64,000 nucleotides of DNA from NCBI GenBank assembly GCA_900544075.1, contig UQTJ01000010.1:1-64000 (forward strand). Reading direction: 5' to 3'. Numbering within the stretch: the stretch's first letter is position 1; each line of letters starts with the position of its first letter. Below are positions 28,201 to 35,436 of the stretch, one piece after another. Both the position numbers and the translations under genes were made by a program. The notes under the pieces are model-generated. The model searched no databases. It was given only the letters and a program-made list of their open reading frames with translations, and was not told the DNA's origin. This DNA is from an uncultured Bacteroides sp. Lineage in GTDB: Bacteria; Bacteroidota; Bacteroidia; Bacteroidales; Bacteroidaceae.

Positions 28201-28640
28201 CCGTCAAAATCGGTTATTGTTCCATTGGTAGTACCATTCTCAACAATAGTCACACCAACAAGAGGTTCACCTTTAGAATCTGTTATACGTCCAGTTACAG
28301 TTTTATCTTTAGTTGCATTTAATTCCTTTTCAGGAATAATCATTATATAGTCACCTTTTATTACATAAGAAAATCCACTATTCTTAAGAATCTCATTCAA
28401 AGCCTCATCTACAGGCTTATTATTAATATTCAGTGAAATTTCTTCTTTAGGAAGTGCTGTATTATTGTACGAGATAGACATATTTGTCTGTTTCTGCACT
28501 TCAATCAACGCTTTCTGTAAGCTTATATTAGAAGTATTTATTGTGACCCTAACATTATTCTGCGCCAATAATTGCATAGAGGATAGGGCACAACAAAAAA
28601 TAACAAGATTTTTTCTTGTGTTTTTAGAAAATAATTTCAT
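25278..28640 (-). CDS. SusC/RagA-family TonB-dependent transporter with STN signalling domain
   Basis: A 1120-residue TonB-dependent transporter. After the signal (about residues 1-27) an STN domain (about 28-108, with SLQKALIEVQKQTNMSISY and ALNEILKNSGFSYVI) precedes the carboxypeptidase-regulatory-like domain (about 112-200, TGRITDSKGEPLVGVTIVE). A TonB-box region (LEEVVVTALGIKRSEKALSY), plug (VVMRGMKSISQTSNALYVID) and barrel follow, ending FGFNVKLIF. The STN domain is the part that contacts a FecR-type anti-sigma factor, and exactly such a gene lies upstream at 28809-29804. The protein should thus import the glycan and report its presence to the sigma factor at 29854-30405. The overall locus suggests released N-glycans as cargo. 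Confidence 0.95.
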   Translation of the reverse strand: MKLFSKNTRKNLVIFCCALSSMQLLAQNNVRVTINTSNISLQKALIEVQKQTNMSISYNNTALPKEEISLNINNKPVDEALNEILKNSGFSYVIKGDYIMIIPEKELNATKDKTVTGRITDSKGEPLVGVTIVENGTTNGTITDFDGNYTLTVSSGSVLNFSYVGYNSVSRNVMDSGVIDLTMKEDTEVLEEVVVTALGIKRSEKALSYNVQQVEADDILRNKDANFVNALNGKVAGLNINASSSGVGGATKVVMRGMKSISQTSNALYVIDGVPMYTTAKEGGTEFASQGSSDPIADINPEDIESISVLTGAAAAALYGSDAANGAIVITTQKGKAGKTTVTASFGVEMMNPFVLPKFQNRYGTGDLSSSVGSIDRSWGALMNSANNPYYDPAKDYFNTGVTHNENVSISTGTDINQTYFSASVIDSYGIVPNNKYQRYNFTFRNSTAFLKDKMHLDVGASYVYQKDRNMTNQGTYNNPLVGAYLFPRGNDWEAIKMYERFDTTKGLSTQYWPVGDAGMTMQNPYWINNRNLRENGKNRFIFNASLSYDIFDWLNIVGRVRMDQSVTSYTEKFYASTVPQLTEGSENGLYGVTESRDRQVYADVLANINKRFGDDWTFQANIGASISDMYYNAVKNRGPIADGIITDEKPGLANVFNIQNLSYSSKTSRLQEGWREQTQSVFASAEVGYKSTYFLTLTARNDWPSQLAGPHSNRKSFFYPSVGGSVIISELFDMPENLEYLKVRASYASVGTAFERYIANPQYTWNANGLTWNIKTQYPMYDLKPELTNSVEVGLTMRFLKKFNLDFTYYHTNTLNQTFNPQISTGSGSSEIYIQSGNVLNQGVELSLGYGNTWGKFGWNTSYTMSMNKNKIIALADNVLNAATGEYFSVDQLDMKGMGQAHFILREGGTLGDLYSLSDYIYDSSNKIQVSKDGTVGIKSIENTKDYVKLGTVLPKANMAWRNDFHVGNLNFGFLVSARIGGVVYSSTQALLDYYGVSEASAKARDNGGVYINGNENLIDANKWYSAVGGSSPLPQEYTYSATNVRLQEASIGYTFPRTMLGDICDINVSLVGRNLFMIYCKAPFDPESVATTGNYYQGIDHFMMPSLRSFGFNVKLIF

Positions 28641-28721
28641 ATATTAGATGTGTTTTTTAGTATTATACTCAGAGTTGTAACTCTTTTCGTGCTATCGTAA
28701 TTATTATTTACATCTTTGAGG

Positions 28722-28777
28722 AATCCTAAAATCGATTTCATATCCGGGAAGTGGCGGCTTTCCGGATATTTTTATTC
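28722..28777 (+). ncRNA. Candidate cis-antisense sRNA against the SusC leader (DonS-like)
   Basis: The 168-base gap between the anti-sigma gene and SusC, both on the minus strand, contains a plus-strand intrinsic terminator: ATATCCGG (28740-28747) pairs with CCGGATAT (28762-28769), stem extended by AAG/CTT, followed by TTTTT. No plus-strand gene needs it. On the minus strand the hairpin has no T-run after it. A weak -7-like CATCTTTG (28712-28719) would start a short plus-strand RNA near 28722-28727. Antisense sRNAs in the SusC leader are described for Bacteroides loci of this very type (DonS of the Don N-glycan system). The terminator is seen; the RNA is inferred and the start is uncertain. 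Confidence 0.45.
28740..28777 (+). terminator. Plus-strand intrinsic terminator in the SusC leader
   Basis: An 8-bp perfect stem (ATATCCGG/CCGGATAT) extended through a G-T pair by AAG/CTT around a TGGCGG loop, then a T-rich tail on the plus strand only. Its direction is opposite to all genes within 2.6 kb on either side, which is the main evidence for a short antisense transcript ending here. Confidence 0.65.
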
Positions 28778-28808
28778 ATAGGCTGGTTATGTTTATTCTT
28801 CTACTGTT

Positions 28809-29804
28809 TTACTTTTTATTACAATATATACTACAAATATTATTTTTAATTTTATAATCAAAATTTCCTATAACTATCTTCATTATATCAAGGACTTCTT
28901 CTATCTTGGCATCTTCCTTGAATGTAAAGCTAAACAAGTCATTGGTTAAATTCTCTTCTCCAAAGAACCTAATTTCAATGCCATATCTTGTTTCAAGTGC
29001 CAAACGAATTTCCTTCAATGAAGCCTCGCTCAGTATAATTTCTCCTCTTTGCCATGCAGTAACAAATTCCTCATCAACTTCCTTAAGCTCGTTCTGATGA
29101 GTTAACTTATTATGTTTTAACTGCTGCCCAGGATTAAGGTAATAGTCTTCAGTATCAGAACATTTTACCTTTATTTTTCCTTTCAACAGTGTGGCTGTCA
29201 GGAAATCATCCTCAGGATATGCCTTTACATTAAATTTGGTACCTAATGCCGTTACCGCAAACTTGCCTGAATGTACAGTAAATGGTTTTTCCTTATTCTT
29301 GGCAACCTCAAAAACAGCCTCACCTACCAAATATATATTTCTTGCATCACTTTTAAAGTCTTCCGGATATAATATATAGGAACCTGAATTAAGACAAGCT
29401 CTACTTCCGTCAGGTAATGTTATTTCCCTTATTTCCTTAAACGGTGCATAACATTCCAGCATTTCAACATCATGCTTGTCTTTATTGAGATACCAGACCG
29501 TTGCAACCGTGGATATTATACCGCTAATAACTGCAGCAGCCGACACGTACTTCCAGATATTAATATGCTTTCTTTCTTCAACAACTTCTTCCATTCCTAT
29601 ATTATGCAGGAATTTATTGAAAGCGGCATCTGTATTATTATCTTTTCGTACAGTTATATTATCCCATTCTGCCTTTAAAGCATCTATTTTTTCTTCTTCA
29701 CTATCCTCTTTCAACAACCAACGATGAAAATCATTGACCGTTTTACGGGAATAATTTTTCTCAAAAAACAATCTTACTACCTTATCTAAATACCTTTTCA
29801 TCAT
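28809..29804 (-). CDS. FecR-family anti-sigma factor
   Basis: A 331-residue FecR-type transmembrane anti-sigma factor. The N-terminal cytoplasmic helix region (about residues 1-80, FFEKNYSRKTVNDFHRWLL) would hold the sigma factor. One membrane segment follows (VSAAAVISGIISTVATVWYL, about 86-106). The periplasmic FecR domain (about 120-220) shows ITLPDGSRACLNSGSYILYP, VYLVGEAVFEVA-like and KPFTVHSGKFAVTALGTKFNV. The C-terminal DUF4974-type domain (about 250-331) would meet the STN domain of SusC. The gene starts 49 bases after the sigma factor stop and is followed by the STN-bearing SusC, the standard trans-envelope signalling order. An alternative start one codon later is possible (MMK). Confidence 0.94.
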   Translation of the reverse strand: MMKRYLDKVVRLFFEKNYSRKTVNDFHRWLLKEDSEEEKIDALKAEWDNITVRKDNNTDAAFNKFLHNIGMEEVVEERKHINIWKYVSAAAVISGIISTVATVWYLNKDKHDVEMLECYAPFKEIREITLPDGSRACLNSGSYILYPEDFKSDARNIYLVGEAVFEVAKNKEKPFTVHSGKFAVTALGTKFNVKAYPEDDFLTATLLKGKIKVKCSDTEDYYLNPGQQLKHNKLTHQNELKEVDEEFVTAWQRGEIILSEASLKEIRLALETRYGIEIRFFGEENLTNDLFSFTFKEDAKIEEVLDIMKIVIGNFDYKIKNNICSIYCNKK

Positions 29805-29853
29805 GATTTATTTCCTCGTTCATTAATAAATACAATCTGATTATACAATATAC

Positions 29854-30405
29854 TTACACGAAATGCGAAAAAAATAATAAAAAAAGCACTTTTTTTAATT
29901 CTACCATCGCACGATAGATATGATGTTCAACTGTTCTTACAGAAATATCAAGTTTTTCGGCTATCTGTACAGCACTAAGTCCTTCCATTTTATGCATTAG
30001 AAATACGTGCCTTCTCTTCTCAGGCATATGCTCCAAAGTCATCTGTATAAGCAATCTTGTTTCTTCTGCCTGTAATTCATCGTCCGGTGAAATCCAATCT
30101 GATACTTGAATTCCCAAAGAATCATCGGATAACTCTATCAACTGATTATCAAAAATAGATTTCCGTTTTAGAAAATTGAATATAACATTTCGAGCAATAA
30201 TAAAAAGAAGATTATCTATACTTTCTTTACCATACCATAGGTCAGGCCTTTCCCAATACTTGATAAATATATCTTGTGTTACATCTTCTGCATCTTCTTC
30301 CACTTTCAATATTTTTAATGAGAAATTCTTTATTTTTGGATAGTTTTTATTGAAAAATCTCCTAAATACCTTTACTTTTTCGTACGAATCGTTTTCAAAG
30401 CCCAT
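29854..30405 (-). CDS. ECF RNA polymerase sigma factor paired with FecR
   Basis: A 183-residue ECF sigma-70 factor. Region 2 spans about residues 15-85 (VEEDAEDVTQDIFIKYWE; LLFIIARNVIFNFLKRK). Region 4 spans about 120-175 (MPEKRRHVFLMHKMEGLSAV; DISVRTVEHHIYRAMVELKK). The C-terminal tail (VLFLLFFSHFV) is unusually hydrophobic. It is the first gene of the sigma/anti-sigma/SusC/SusD/GH18 operon and should activate the SusC promoter once glycan binding at the SusC STN domain releases it from FecR. A 24-bp perfect palindrome overlaps its own promoter region, suggesting another layer of control. Confidence 0.94.
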   Translation of the reverse strand: MGFENDSYEKVKVFRRFFNKNYPKIKNFSLKILKVEEDAEDVTQDIFIKYWERPDLWYGKESIDNLLFIIARNVIFNFLKRKSIFDNQLIELSDDSLGIQVSDWISPDDELQAEETRLLIQMTLEHMPEKRRHVFLMHKMEGLSAVQIAEKLDISVRTVEHHIYRAMVELKKVLFLLFFSHFV

Positions 30406-30432
30406 GGTTGTTTGTATTGTTTTATATAATGT

Positions 30433-30456
30433 ATAAACAATTTATAAATTGTTTAT
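30433..30456. promoter_or_regulatory. 24-bp perfect palindrome in the ECF sigma promoter/leader
   Basis: The 24 bases are an exact palindrome; each half reads ATAAACAATTTA and its complement. It lies 28-51 bases upstream of the ECF start at 30405 and four bases downstream of the -7-like element at 30460-30467, so it spans the expected transcription start. It could bind a dimeric regulator or form a leader hairpin. A 14-bp palindrome (TTAATACGTATTAA) lies further up at 30495-30508. Confidence 0.5.
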
Positions 30457-30459
30457 TTA

Positions 30460-30467
30460 CAAAAATA
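30460..30467 (-). promoter_or_regulatory. Putative -7 promoter element for the ECF/FecR operon
   Basis: The minus strand reads TATTTTTG (TAnnTTTG), 55 bases upstream of the ECF start. A second match follows a few bases upstream. The 24-bp palindrome lies immediately downstream, so binding there would block the transcription start. Confidence 0.42.
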
Positions 30468-30577
30468 CCAAAAATAATATTGTCCAAATCCCTTTTAATA
30501 CGTATTAACACAGAAAAATAATTTGCTTAATAAAAATAAAAATCACTCTAAAAACAAATAGCTGATATATGCATATA

Positions 30578-30690
30578 AAAAAACGCCCTGTCATTTCAAT
30601 CAAAACGACCTGACATTTTGATTGAAACGACTTGGCGTTTAACTTAAAACGACCTGACGTTTTGATTAAAACGTCGAAGCGTTTTGTTTT
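30578..30690. repeat. Five-unit tandem array of degenerate palindromes, 22-bp period
   Basis: Units begin with AAACG at 30581, 30603, 30625, 30647 and 30669, exactly 22 bases apart. A typical unit is AAACGACCTGACATTTTGAT followed by two or three variable bases. Each unit is itself an imperfect palindrome (AAACG-n6-CGTTT), so neighbouring units can also pair. The array lies between the 3-prime end of the Spy-like gene (30701) and the ECF operon (30405), and its first and last units could form a terminator. The same 22-bp period and core recur at 56015-56076. There are no spacers, so this is not a CRISPR array. Confidence 0.8.
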
Positions 30691-30700
30691 GAACTAAAAA

Positions 30701-31234
30701 TCATTTCTTCTGCATAGGACATTTTCCGCATTCAGGATGATTCATACATCCCTGCTTACATTCATGCCTCATCATCTTGTGGCCATACATTCCAGGTTTC
30801 ATCTTGCCGCTCATACAAAGTTGCTGGAATACTTTTTCCAGCTGTTTGGCATTAAGCACTTCCTTGAATTTCTTGAAATACTTTTTCTGTACATCAAGAG
30901 CTTTCTGTCTTGCGTCAAATCTTTCCTGAATTGCTTTTTCTATTTCGGCATCAGTCAATTCGGCTTTTTTATCTCTCTTGCACACAGCAGGACGACAATC
31001 CTTCATGGCCTGAAGATACTCCTTGTAAAGCGGAGTGAACTTTGCAGCAGTGGCATCATCCATTACCAGTTTCTTCTCCATCATCTTCACGTGTCTGTCC
31101 ATCATCTGTTCCGGTGTTGGTCTCTGCTTTGTACGTTTCTGTGCAGGAGCGTCAGATGTATCCTGTGCCATTAAACCGAAGCTGCCCATAGAAACAGCCA
31201 TCATAACTACCAATGTCATTAATCTTGTTTTCAT
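30701..31234 (-). CDS. Spy-like periplasmic protein with Cys/His/Met-rich tail
   Basis: A 177-residue exported protein with a signal peptide cut near MAQDTSDA (about residue 23). The middle (about 35-135) is charged and helical (PTPEQMMDRHVKMMEKKLVM; FTPLYKEYLQAMKDCRP; RQKALDVQKKYFKKFKEVL) in the style of Spy/CpxP or DUF4890-like periplasmic proteins. The last 37 residues are rich in Cys, His and Met (MMRHECKQGCMNHPECGKC), a likely metal-binding tail. It has its own promoter, is divergent from the hybrid regulator at 31423, and does not look like part of either sugar locus. A chaperone or metal-stress role is inferred from composition only; I cannot name the family with certainty. Confidence 0.7.
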   Translation of the reverse strand: MKTRLMTLVVMMAVSMGSFGLMAQDTSDAPAQKRTKQRPTPEQMMDRHVKMMEKKLVMDDATAAKFTPLYKEYLQAMKDCRPAVCKRDKKAELTDAEIEKAIQERFDARQKALDVQKKYFKKFKEVLNAKQLEKVFQQLCMSGKMKPGMYGHKMMRHECKQGCMNHPECGKCPMQKK

Positions 31235-31274
31235 AATCGTATAAATTTAGATGTTTAACTTCTGTTGTCTGATA

Positions 31275-31282
31275 CAAAGTTA
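31275..31282 (-). promoter_or_regulatory. Putative promoter of the Spy-like gene
   Basis: The minus strand reads TAACTTTG (TAnnTTTG), 41 bases upstream of the start at 31234, with TTTT 19 bases further upstream as a -33-like element. Confidence 0.5.
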
Positions 31283-31376
31283 GTGATAAAAACATTTTAT
31301 GAAAACTGACCTTGCTGATATAGTGGCAAACATACAGAATGTAGTGGTAAACTGCAAAAATACGAAATATATTTTC

Positions 31377-31384
31377 TATTTTTG
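31377..31384 (+). promoter_or_regulatory. Putative -7 element of the hybrid two-component regulator gene
   Basis: TATTTTTG (TAnnTTTG) lies 39 bases upstream of the ATG at 31423, in the 188-base divergent gap with the Spy-like gene. No clear -33 element. Confidence 0.42.
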
Positions 31385-31422
31385 TGTTTGTAACTATTAT
31401 CCATACATAAAGACACATATCG

Positions 31423-34400
31423 ATGAGAAATATCCTTACCGCAGTTATAATATTCATAACCGTTGCTATATCAGCACTTTACGGGCAATCATCCCCATAT
31501 ATGCAGTTCAACAGGATGCATACCAATACGGATGCATCTGTAATAGGCTGCATAATGCAGGACTCCACCGGTATGATGTGGTTGGGAACAAACAAGGGGC
31601 TTTACAGCTACGACGGATATTCCTTTTTTCAGCACAAACAGGACAAGGGATATTATGAAATAAGGATATATTGCGGACTGATTTGTTCGGACTCTATATT
31701 CTTAGGTACTGACAACGGGCTGATTTCATATGATATGAGACTGGGAAAATATCATAATCTGGCTACGGAGGATATTAAGGATATAAGATGTCTGGCAATG
31801 TCCGGCAACGAACTGTGGATAGGTACGCTGAACGGATTGTTCAGATATAACACTGAAACGGCTGAGGTTTATGAATTCCCTTCAGAAAAACTGCCTCATA
31901 AGGCTGTCTATTCGATTATAAGGTCTGAAAACGGTACGGTGTATGTAGGTACTTATAATGGATTGTGCAGTATAGATGAAAACAATGATGTAAGGATTAT
32001 AAATATCCCGTCTGACAACAAATGGAAGAACATATTTGTAAATGTCCTTTTCGAGGACAAAGGCAGGCAGTGTATATGGATTGGCACTGAGGGTAATCTG
32101 TTTTGCTATGATGTGCAAAAGCAGAGTGCAGAGCTTGTGCCATACTTTGCCGACAACTCAATAAAGTCGCTGAACTATGACTCGGAAAAGAATCTTCTTA
32201 TCGGAACAGACAATGGACTATATATCTATTCGGCCGATGGAAATACGCAAAGACATTATCTGCACGATTCAAGAAACAGCAATTCCATACCGAACAATAT
32301 AATATGGTGTATAACTACCGACAACAAACAGAATATATGGTTGGGAACCGATAATGGCATTTCATTTACCGACAATAACAGACAGTACACATTCATACCT
32401 GTATGGGAGCTGAGCAATACCAACGACGGTAATATGTTTTACACCATTCTTACGGACAGTAGAGGCAGAAACTGGTTTGGAGGTACCGACGGACTACTGC
32501 TTACCGAGAAACATAAGGATACGGCCAACAGCAGATGGTTCAAGGTCGGGAAGAAGGGTTCGGAGTTATCTCATAACAGAATAAGACACATATTCGAGGA
32601 CAGTTCGCAGAATCTGTGGATTGCCACAGACGGCAGCATAGAACGGTATGACGAAAGGTCCAGGCAGTTCGTGCATTATACTATTATGGATTCTACGCAT
32701 ACATGCAATTCCAACTGGGCTTATTATATTTCGGAGGACAATGACAATAACCTTTGGATAAGCAGTTGCCTGGGAGGGCTATTTGTAGTAAACAAGGAGA
32801 AATTAAAGGCTTCGGAATCAGGAATATGTATTGCAGACAGGAATTTTTCGACCGACAACGGATTGAAAAGCATGTTCGTGAAACAGGCACTGATAGACAA
32901 AAACGGAGATGCGTGGGTCCTGATGTATAACACTAAAGAGATACAGAGGATAAGCAGAAACAACAAAAAGATATATAACTACTCGGTATGTACGGAGAAT
33001 GACGAGTTTCCGGAATTTCTTATTTGCGATTCGGACGGTATAGTATGGGTAAGTACCAACATCAGCGTATCGAAGATAGACCCGTACTCCGGAAACATGA
33101 CAAGGATTGATACGGACTGGAAGGATAATAATATATTGCATCTGGTAGAGGTGGAAGACAATATATGGGTAGCATCTGCCAAAGGTCTGTACTATATAAA
33201 CAGGCAAACATCCGAAATAAAAAGAATAAATATCAACGATAAGATATTCAGCAGTATATATTATGACAAGCCTGCTGGGAAGGTTTATATGGGCAGTTAT
33301 GATGGTATAGGTTTCTGCGAGCCTGAAATAATACATACCACAGACTACGCTCCACGAATATATCTGACAGCATTGTCCGCCAACAACAACTATATATCGA
33401 AAGGTATTATAGAGAACAATAGTTTTACGCTCGACCATACGGAGAATAACCTTGTATTTGAGTTTTCCGATTTCAGGTATAACGAGTCACAAAGAAGCGG
33501 ATTCATGTATATGATGCCTGAAATAGATTCCGAATGGCATTACGTGAACAGCAATTCAAATATAATAGTCTATAATAATATGCCTTACGGCAAGTTTGAG
33601 CTATATGTCAAACATAGCGAGAACGATGATGCCGGATACAGAATAGCTTCAATAAATATTCTGCCGCCATGGTATCTGTCTGTAGCAGCCAAAGTTATAT
33701 ATTTTCTGCTGACTGTAGGATTAGTCTGCTGGGTAATAAATTTCTTTATTGTCAAGAACAGGCTGCATCTGGAGAAACTGGAAAAGAAGAAGATACTGGA
33801 ACAGACCAGACAAAAGATAAAGTTTATGTCGAACCTCTCGCATGACCTGAAAAGTCCTGTGGGAATGATAGTTACACCTGTAAGCAAACTGCTGCTCGAC
33901 GTAAAGGATCCGGAACAGAAGGAAATGCTGGATATAGTGTACAGAAATGCGGTAAATCTGAATGCCAAGATACATAAACTGATAGAAATGAACAGAATGG
34001 AGGACAGTGAGCATATACTCATAACCTCCAGAATAGAACTCGTATCGTTTACACGAGATATATATCTGAAATTAAGGGATGAAGAAAGTGTAAACAGGCA
34101 TAACTGGAATTTTACATCGAATGCAGACAAGCTGTTTGTGGATATGGATGTCATAAAACTGGAATCCATAATGAGCAATCTGCTGACAAATGCTATAAAA
34201 TATACTCCTTCGGAAGGAAACATATCTGTGTCAATAGACTATAGCGAGGAAAACAGCAGGGTGGACATAAGGGTTTCGGACAATGGAATAGGAATACCGG
34301 AGAATGAACTGCCGTATATTTTCCAGAGATTTTTCCAGTCGTCGGCCACAAAGAACCATTTTGAGGGAACAGGAATAGGGCTTTATTTAGTCAAGACATA

Positions 34401-35301
34401 TACGGAACTGCATAAGGGAAGCGTGGAAGTATCGTCTGCCAACGGTGAAACGACCTTTACGCTGACATTCCCTGTGGACAGAGAACTGAACAGTACAGAC
34501 TCTGATAAAAATGAGAATATTGACGATGCCGACTCACAGTTGCAGATAATACTCGTAGTGGACGACAACAGGGATGCGTACGAAATGATAAAGCATATAC
34601 TGGCAGGTAAATTCAGATGCGTATATGCATCGAACGGTAAGGAAGGACTGAGCATGGTGGAAACCGTAAAACCGGACCTTATAATAACGGACTATATGAT
34701 GCCGGTGATGAACGGACTGGAAATGTGCAGGATTCTGAAAAAGAATATGCCTACGGTCACTATTCCGATAATTATGCTTTCTGCAAAGGATGACACGGAA
34801 ACCATAAAGAACAGTATAAAGCTGCAGATAGACGCTTTCATACAGAAACCTTTCAATGCGGAAATACTGATTGGAAAAATAGAGATGCTCATACACAAGA
34901 AGGAGACTTTTGAGGCACAGGCCAGAATTGAAACTATCGGTTCTCCGAAACCGGTGGAGGACAGCACATCGTCTGACGAGAAGTTTCTGATAAACATCAC
35001 ACAGATTATTGAAGACCATATGGCAGACAGCAATCTCAATGTAAACGGATTGTGTGAACTGTCCGGTACGGGAAGCAAACAGATATACAGGAAGATAAAG
35101 CAGCTTACAGGAATGTCGCCTGTAGAATACATAAAATCAATAAGAATGAAAAAGGCTGCTATGCTGCTGCAACAGAAAAAATTCACCATAGCGGAGGTTA
35201 TGTATATGGTGGGATATTCCAACCCTTCTTATTTCTCGAAATGCTTCCAGAGTGTTTTCGGAAAGACTCCGAAACAATATATATCGGACACCGGACAGTA
35301 A
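31423..35301 (+). CDS. Hybrid two-component system regulator (HTCS) of the galactan locus
   Basis: A 1292-residue single-protein two-component system. After a signal peptide (about residues 1-22) the periplasmic sensor is built from two-component propeller repeats (DSTGMMWLGTNKGLYSYDGY; DNKQNIWLGTDNGISF) and a Y_Y_Y domain to about residue 745. The membrane segment is about 751-773. The cytoplasmic part has a HisKA domain with SNLSHDLKSP (His807), an HATPase with SDNGIGIPENELPYIF and GTGIGLYLVK, a receiver domain (VVDDNRDAYE; phospho-acceptor Asp1090 in IITDYMMPVMNG) and a C-terminal AraC helix-turn-helix (about 1190-1292, TIAEVMYMVGYSNPSYFSKC). All key residues are present. It sits directly upstream of a SusC/SusD/GH53/GH2 operon, as the regulator of the Bacteroides beta-1,4-galactan locus does, and likely senses galacto-oligosaccharide. 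Confidence 0.96.
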   Translation: MRNILTAVIIFITVAISALYGQSSPYMQFNRMHTNTDASVIGCIMQDSTGMMWLGTNKGLYSYDGYSFFQHKQDKGYYEIRIYCGLICSDSIFLGTDNGLISYDMRLGKYHNLATEDIKDIRCLAMSGNELWIGTLNGLFRYNTETAEVYEFPSEKLPHKAVYSIIRSENGTVYVGTYNGLCSIDENNDVRIINIPSDNKWKNIFVNVLFEDKGRQCIWIGTEGNLFCYDVQKQSAELVPYFADNSIKSLNYDSEKNLLIGTDNGLYIYSADGNTQRHYLHDSRNSNSIPNNIIWCITTDNKQNIWLGTDNGISFTDNNRQYTFIPVWELSNTNDGNMFYTILTDSRGRNWFGGTDGLLLTEKHKDTANSRWFKVGKKGSELSHNRIRHIFEDSSQNLWIATDGSIERYDERSRQFVHYTIMDSTHTCNSNWAYYISEDNDNNLWISSCLGGLFVVNKEKLKASESGICIADRNFSTDNGLKSMFVKQALIDKNGDAWVLMYNTKEIQRISRNNKKIYNYSVCTENDEFPEFLICDSDGIVWVSTNISVSKIDPYSGNMTRIDTDWKDNNILHLVEVEDNIWVASAKGLYYINRQTSEIKRININDKIFSSIYYDKPAGKVYMGSYDGIGFCEPEIIHTTDYAPRIYLTALSANNNYISKGIIENNSFTLDHTENNLVFEFSDFRYNESQRSGFMYMMPEIDSEWHYVNSNSNIIVYNNMPYGKFELYVKHSENDDAGYRIASINILPPWYLSVAAKVIYFLLTVGLVCWVINFFIVKNRLHLEKLEKKKILEQTRQKIKFMSNLSHDLKSPVGMIVTPVSKLLLDVKDPEQKEMLDIVYRNAVNLNAKIHKLIEMNRMEDSEHILITSRIELVSFTRDIYLKLRDEESVNRHNWNFTSNADKLFVDMDVIKLESIMSNLLTNAIKYTPSEGNISVSIDYSEENSRVDIRVSDNGIGIPENELPYIFQRFFQSSATKNHFEGTGIGLYLVKTYTELHKGSVEVSSANGETTFTLTFPVDRELNSTDSDKNENIDDADSQLQIILVVDDNRDAYEMIKHILAGKFRCVYASNGKEGLSMVETVKPDLIITDYMMPVMNGLEMCRILKKNMPTVTIPIIMLSAKDDTETIKNSIKLQIDAFIQKPFNAEILIGKIEMLIHKKETFEAQARIETIGSPKPVEDSTSSDEKFLINITQIIEDHMADSNLNVNGLCELSGTGSKQIYRKIKQLTGMSPVEYIKSIRMKKAAMLLQQKKFTIAEVMYMVGYSNPSYFSKCFQSVFGKTPKQYISDTGQ

Positions 35302-35322
35302 TGTAATGGCAGGAAAAAGGAA

Positions 35323-35357
35323 ATAAATAGGACAAAATGCGCGATTGTCCTATTTAT
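35323..35357 (+). terminator. 13-bp perfect hairpin after the HTCS gene
   Basis: ATAAATAGGACAA (35323-35335) and its exact complement (35345-35357) flank a nine-base loop, 22 bases after the HTCS stop. The following sequence is T-rich but has no clean T-run. It separates the regulator from the SusC promoter at 35404 so the two can be controlled independently. Confidence 0.55.
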
Positions 35358-35403
35358 GTCTTTATATGTCCAATATTTTTCCCTGTGCTTTTCTTGTGTT
35401 TCA

Positions 35404-35411
35404 TATATTTG
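35404..35411 (+). promoter_or_regulatory. Putative -7 promoter element of the galactan SusC operon
   Basis: TATATTTG (TAnnTTTG) lies 26 bases upstream of the SusC start at 35437. No standard -33 box is visible, consistent with a promoter that needs the HTCS activator. ATGTC occurs twice ten bases apart upstream (35356, 35366) but this overlaps the hairpin and may be chance. Confidence 0.5.
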
Positions 35412-35436
35412 TGCTGACAAAAAATTAATACATAAT

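Noticed and set aside
28681..28800. tRNA or riboswitch in the SusC leader
   Set aside because: The hairpin and T-run fit a terminator; there is no cloverleaf, CCA end or known riboswitch core.
30578..30690. Reading the 22-bp array as a CRISPR array
   Set aside because: Units follow each other without spacers, are degenerate, and no cas genes are nearby.
30737..31174. Open frame of 145 codons on the plus strand, opposite the Spy-like gene
   Set aside because: Antisense shadow of a gene with a clear signal peptide and promoter; its translation has no family features.
32818..33438. Open frame of 206 codons antisense to the HTCS gene
   Set aside because: Lies wholly inside a well-supported regulator gene and reads as low-complexity, Tyr- and Ile-rich sequence.
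35343..35371. Direct repeats of ATGTC as an HTCS binding site
   Set aside because: Only five bases are repeated and they overlap a hairpin that explains the region better.
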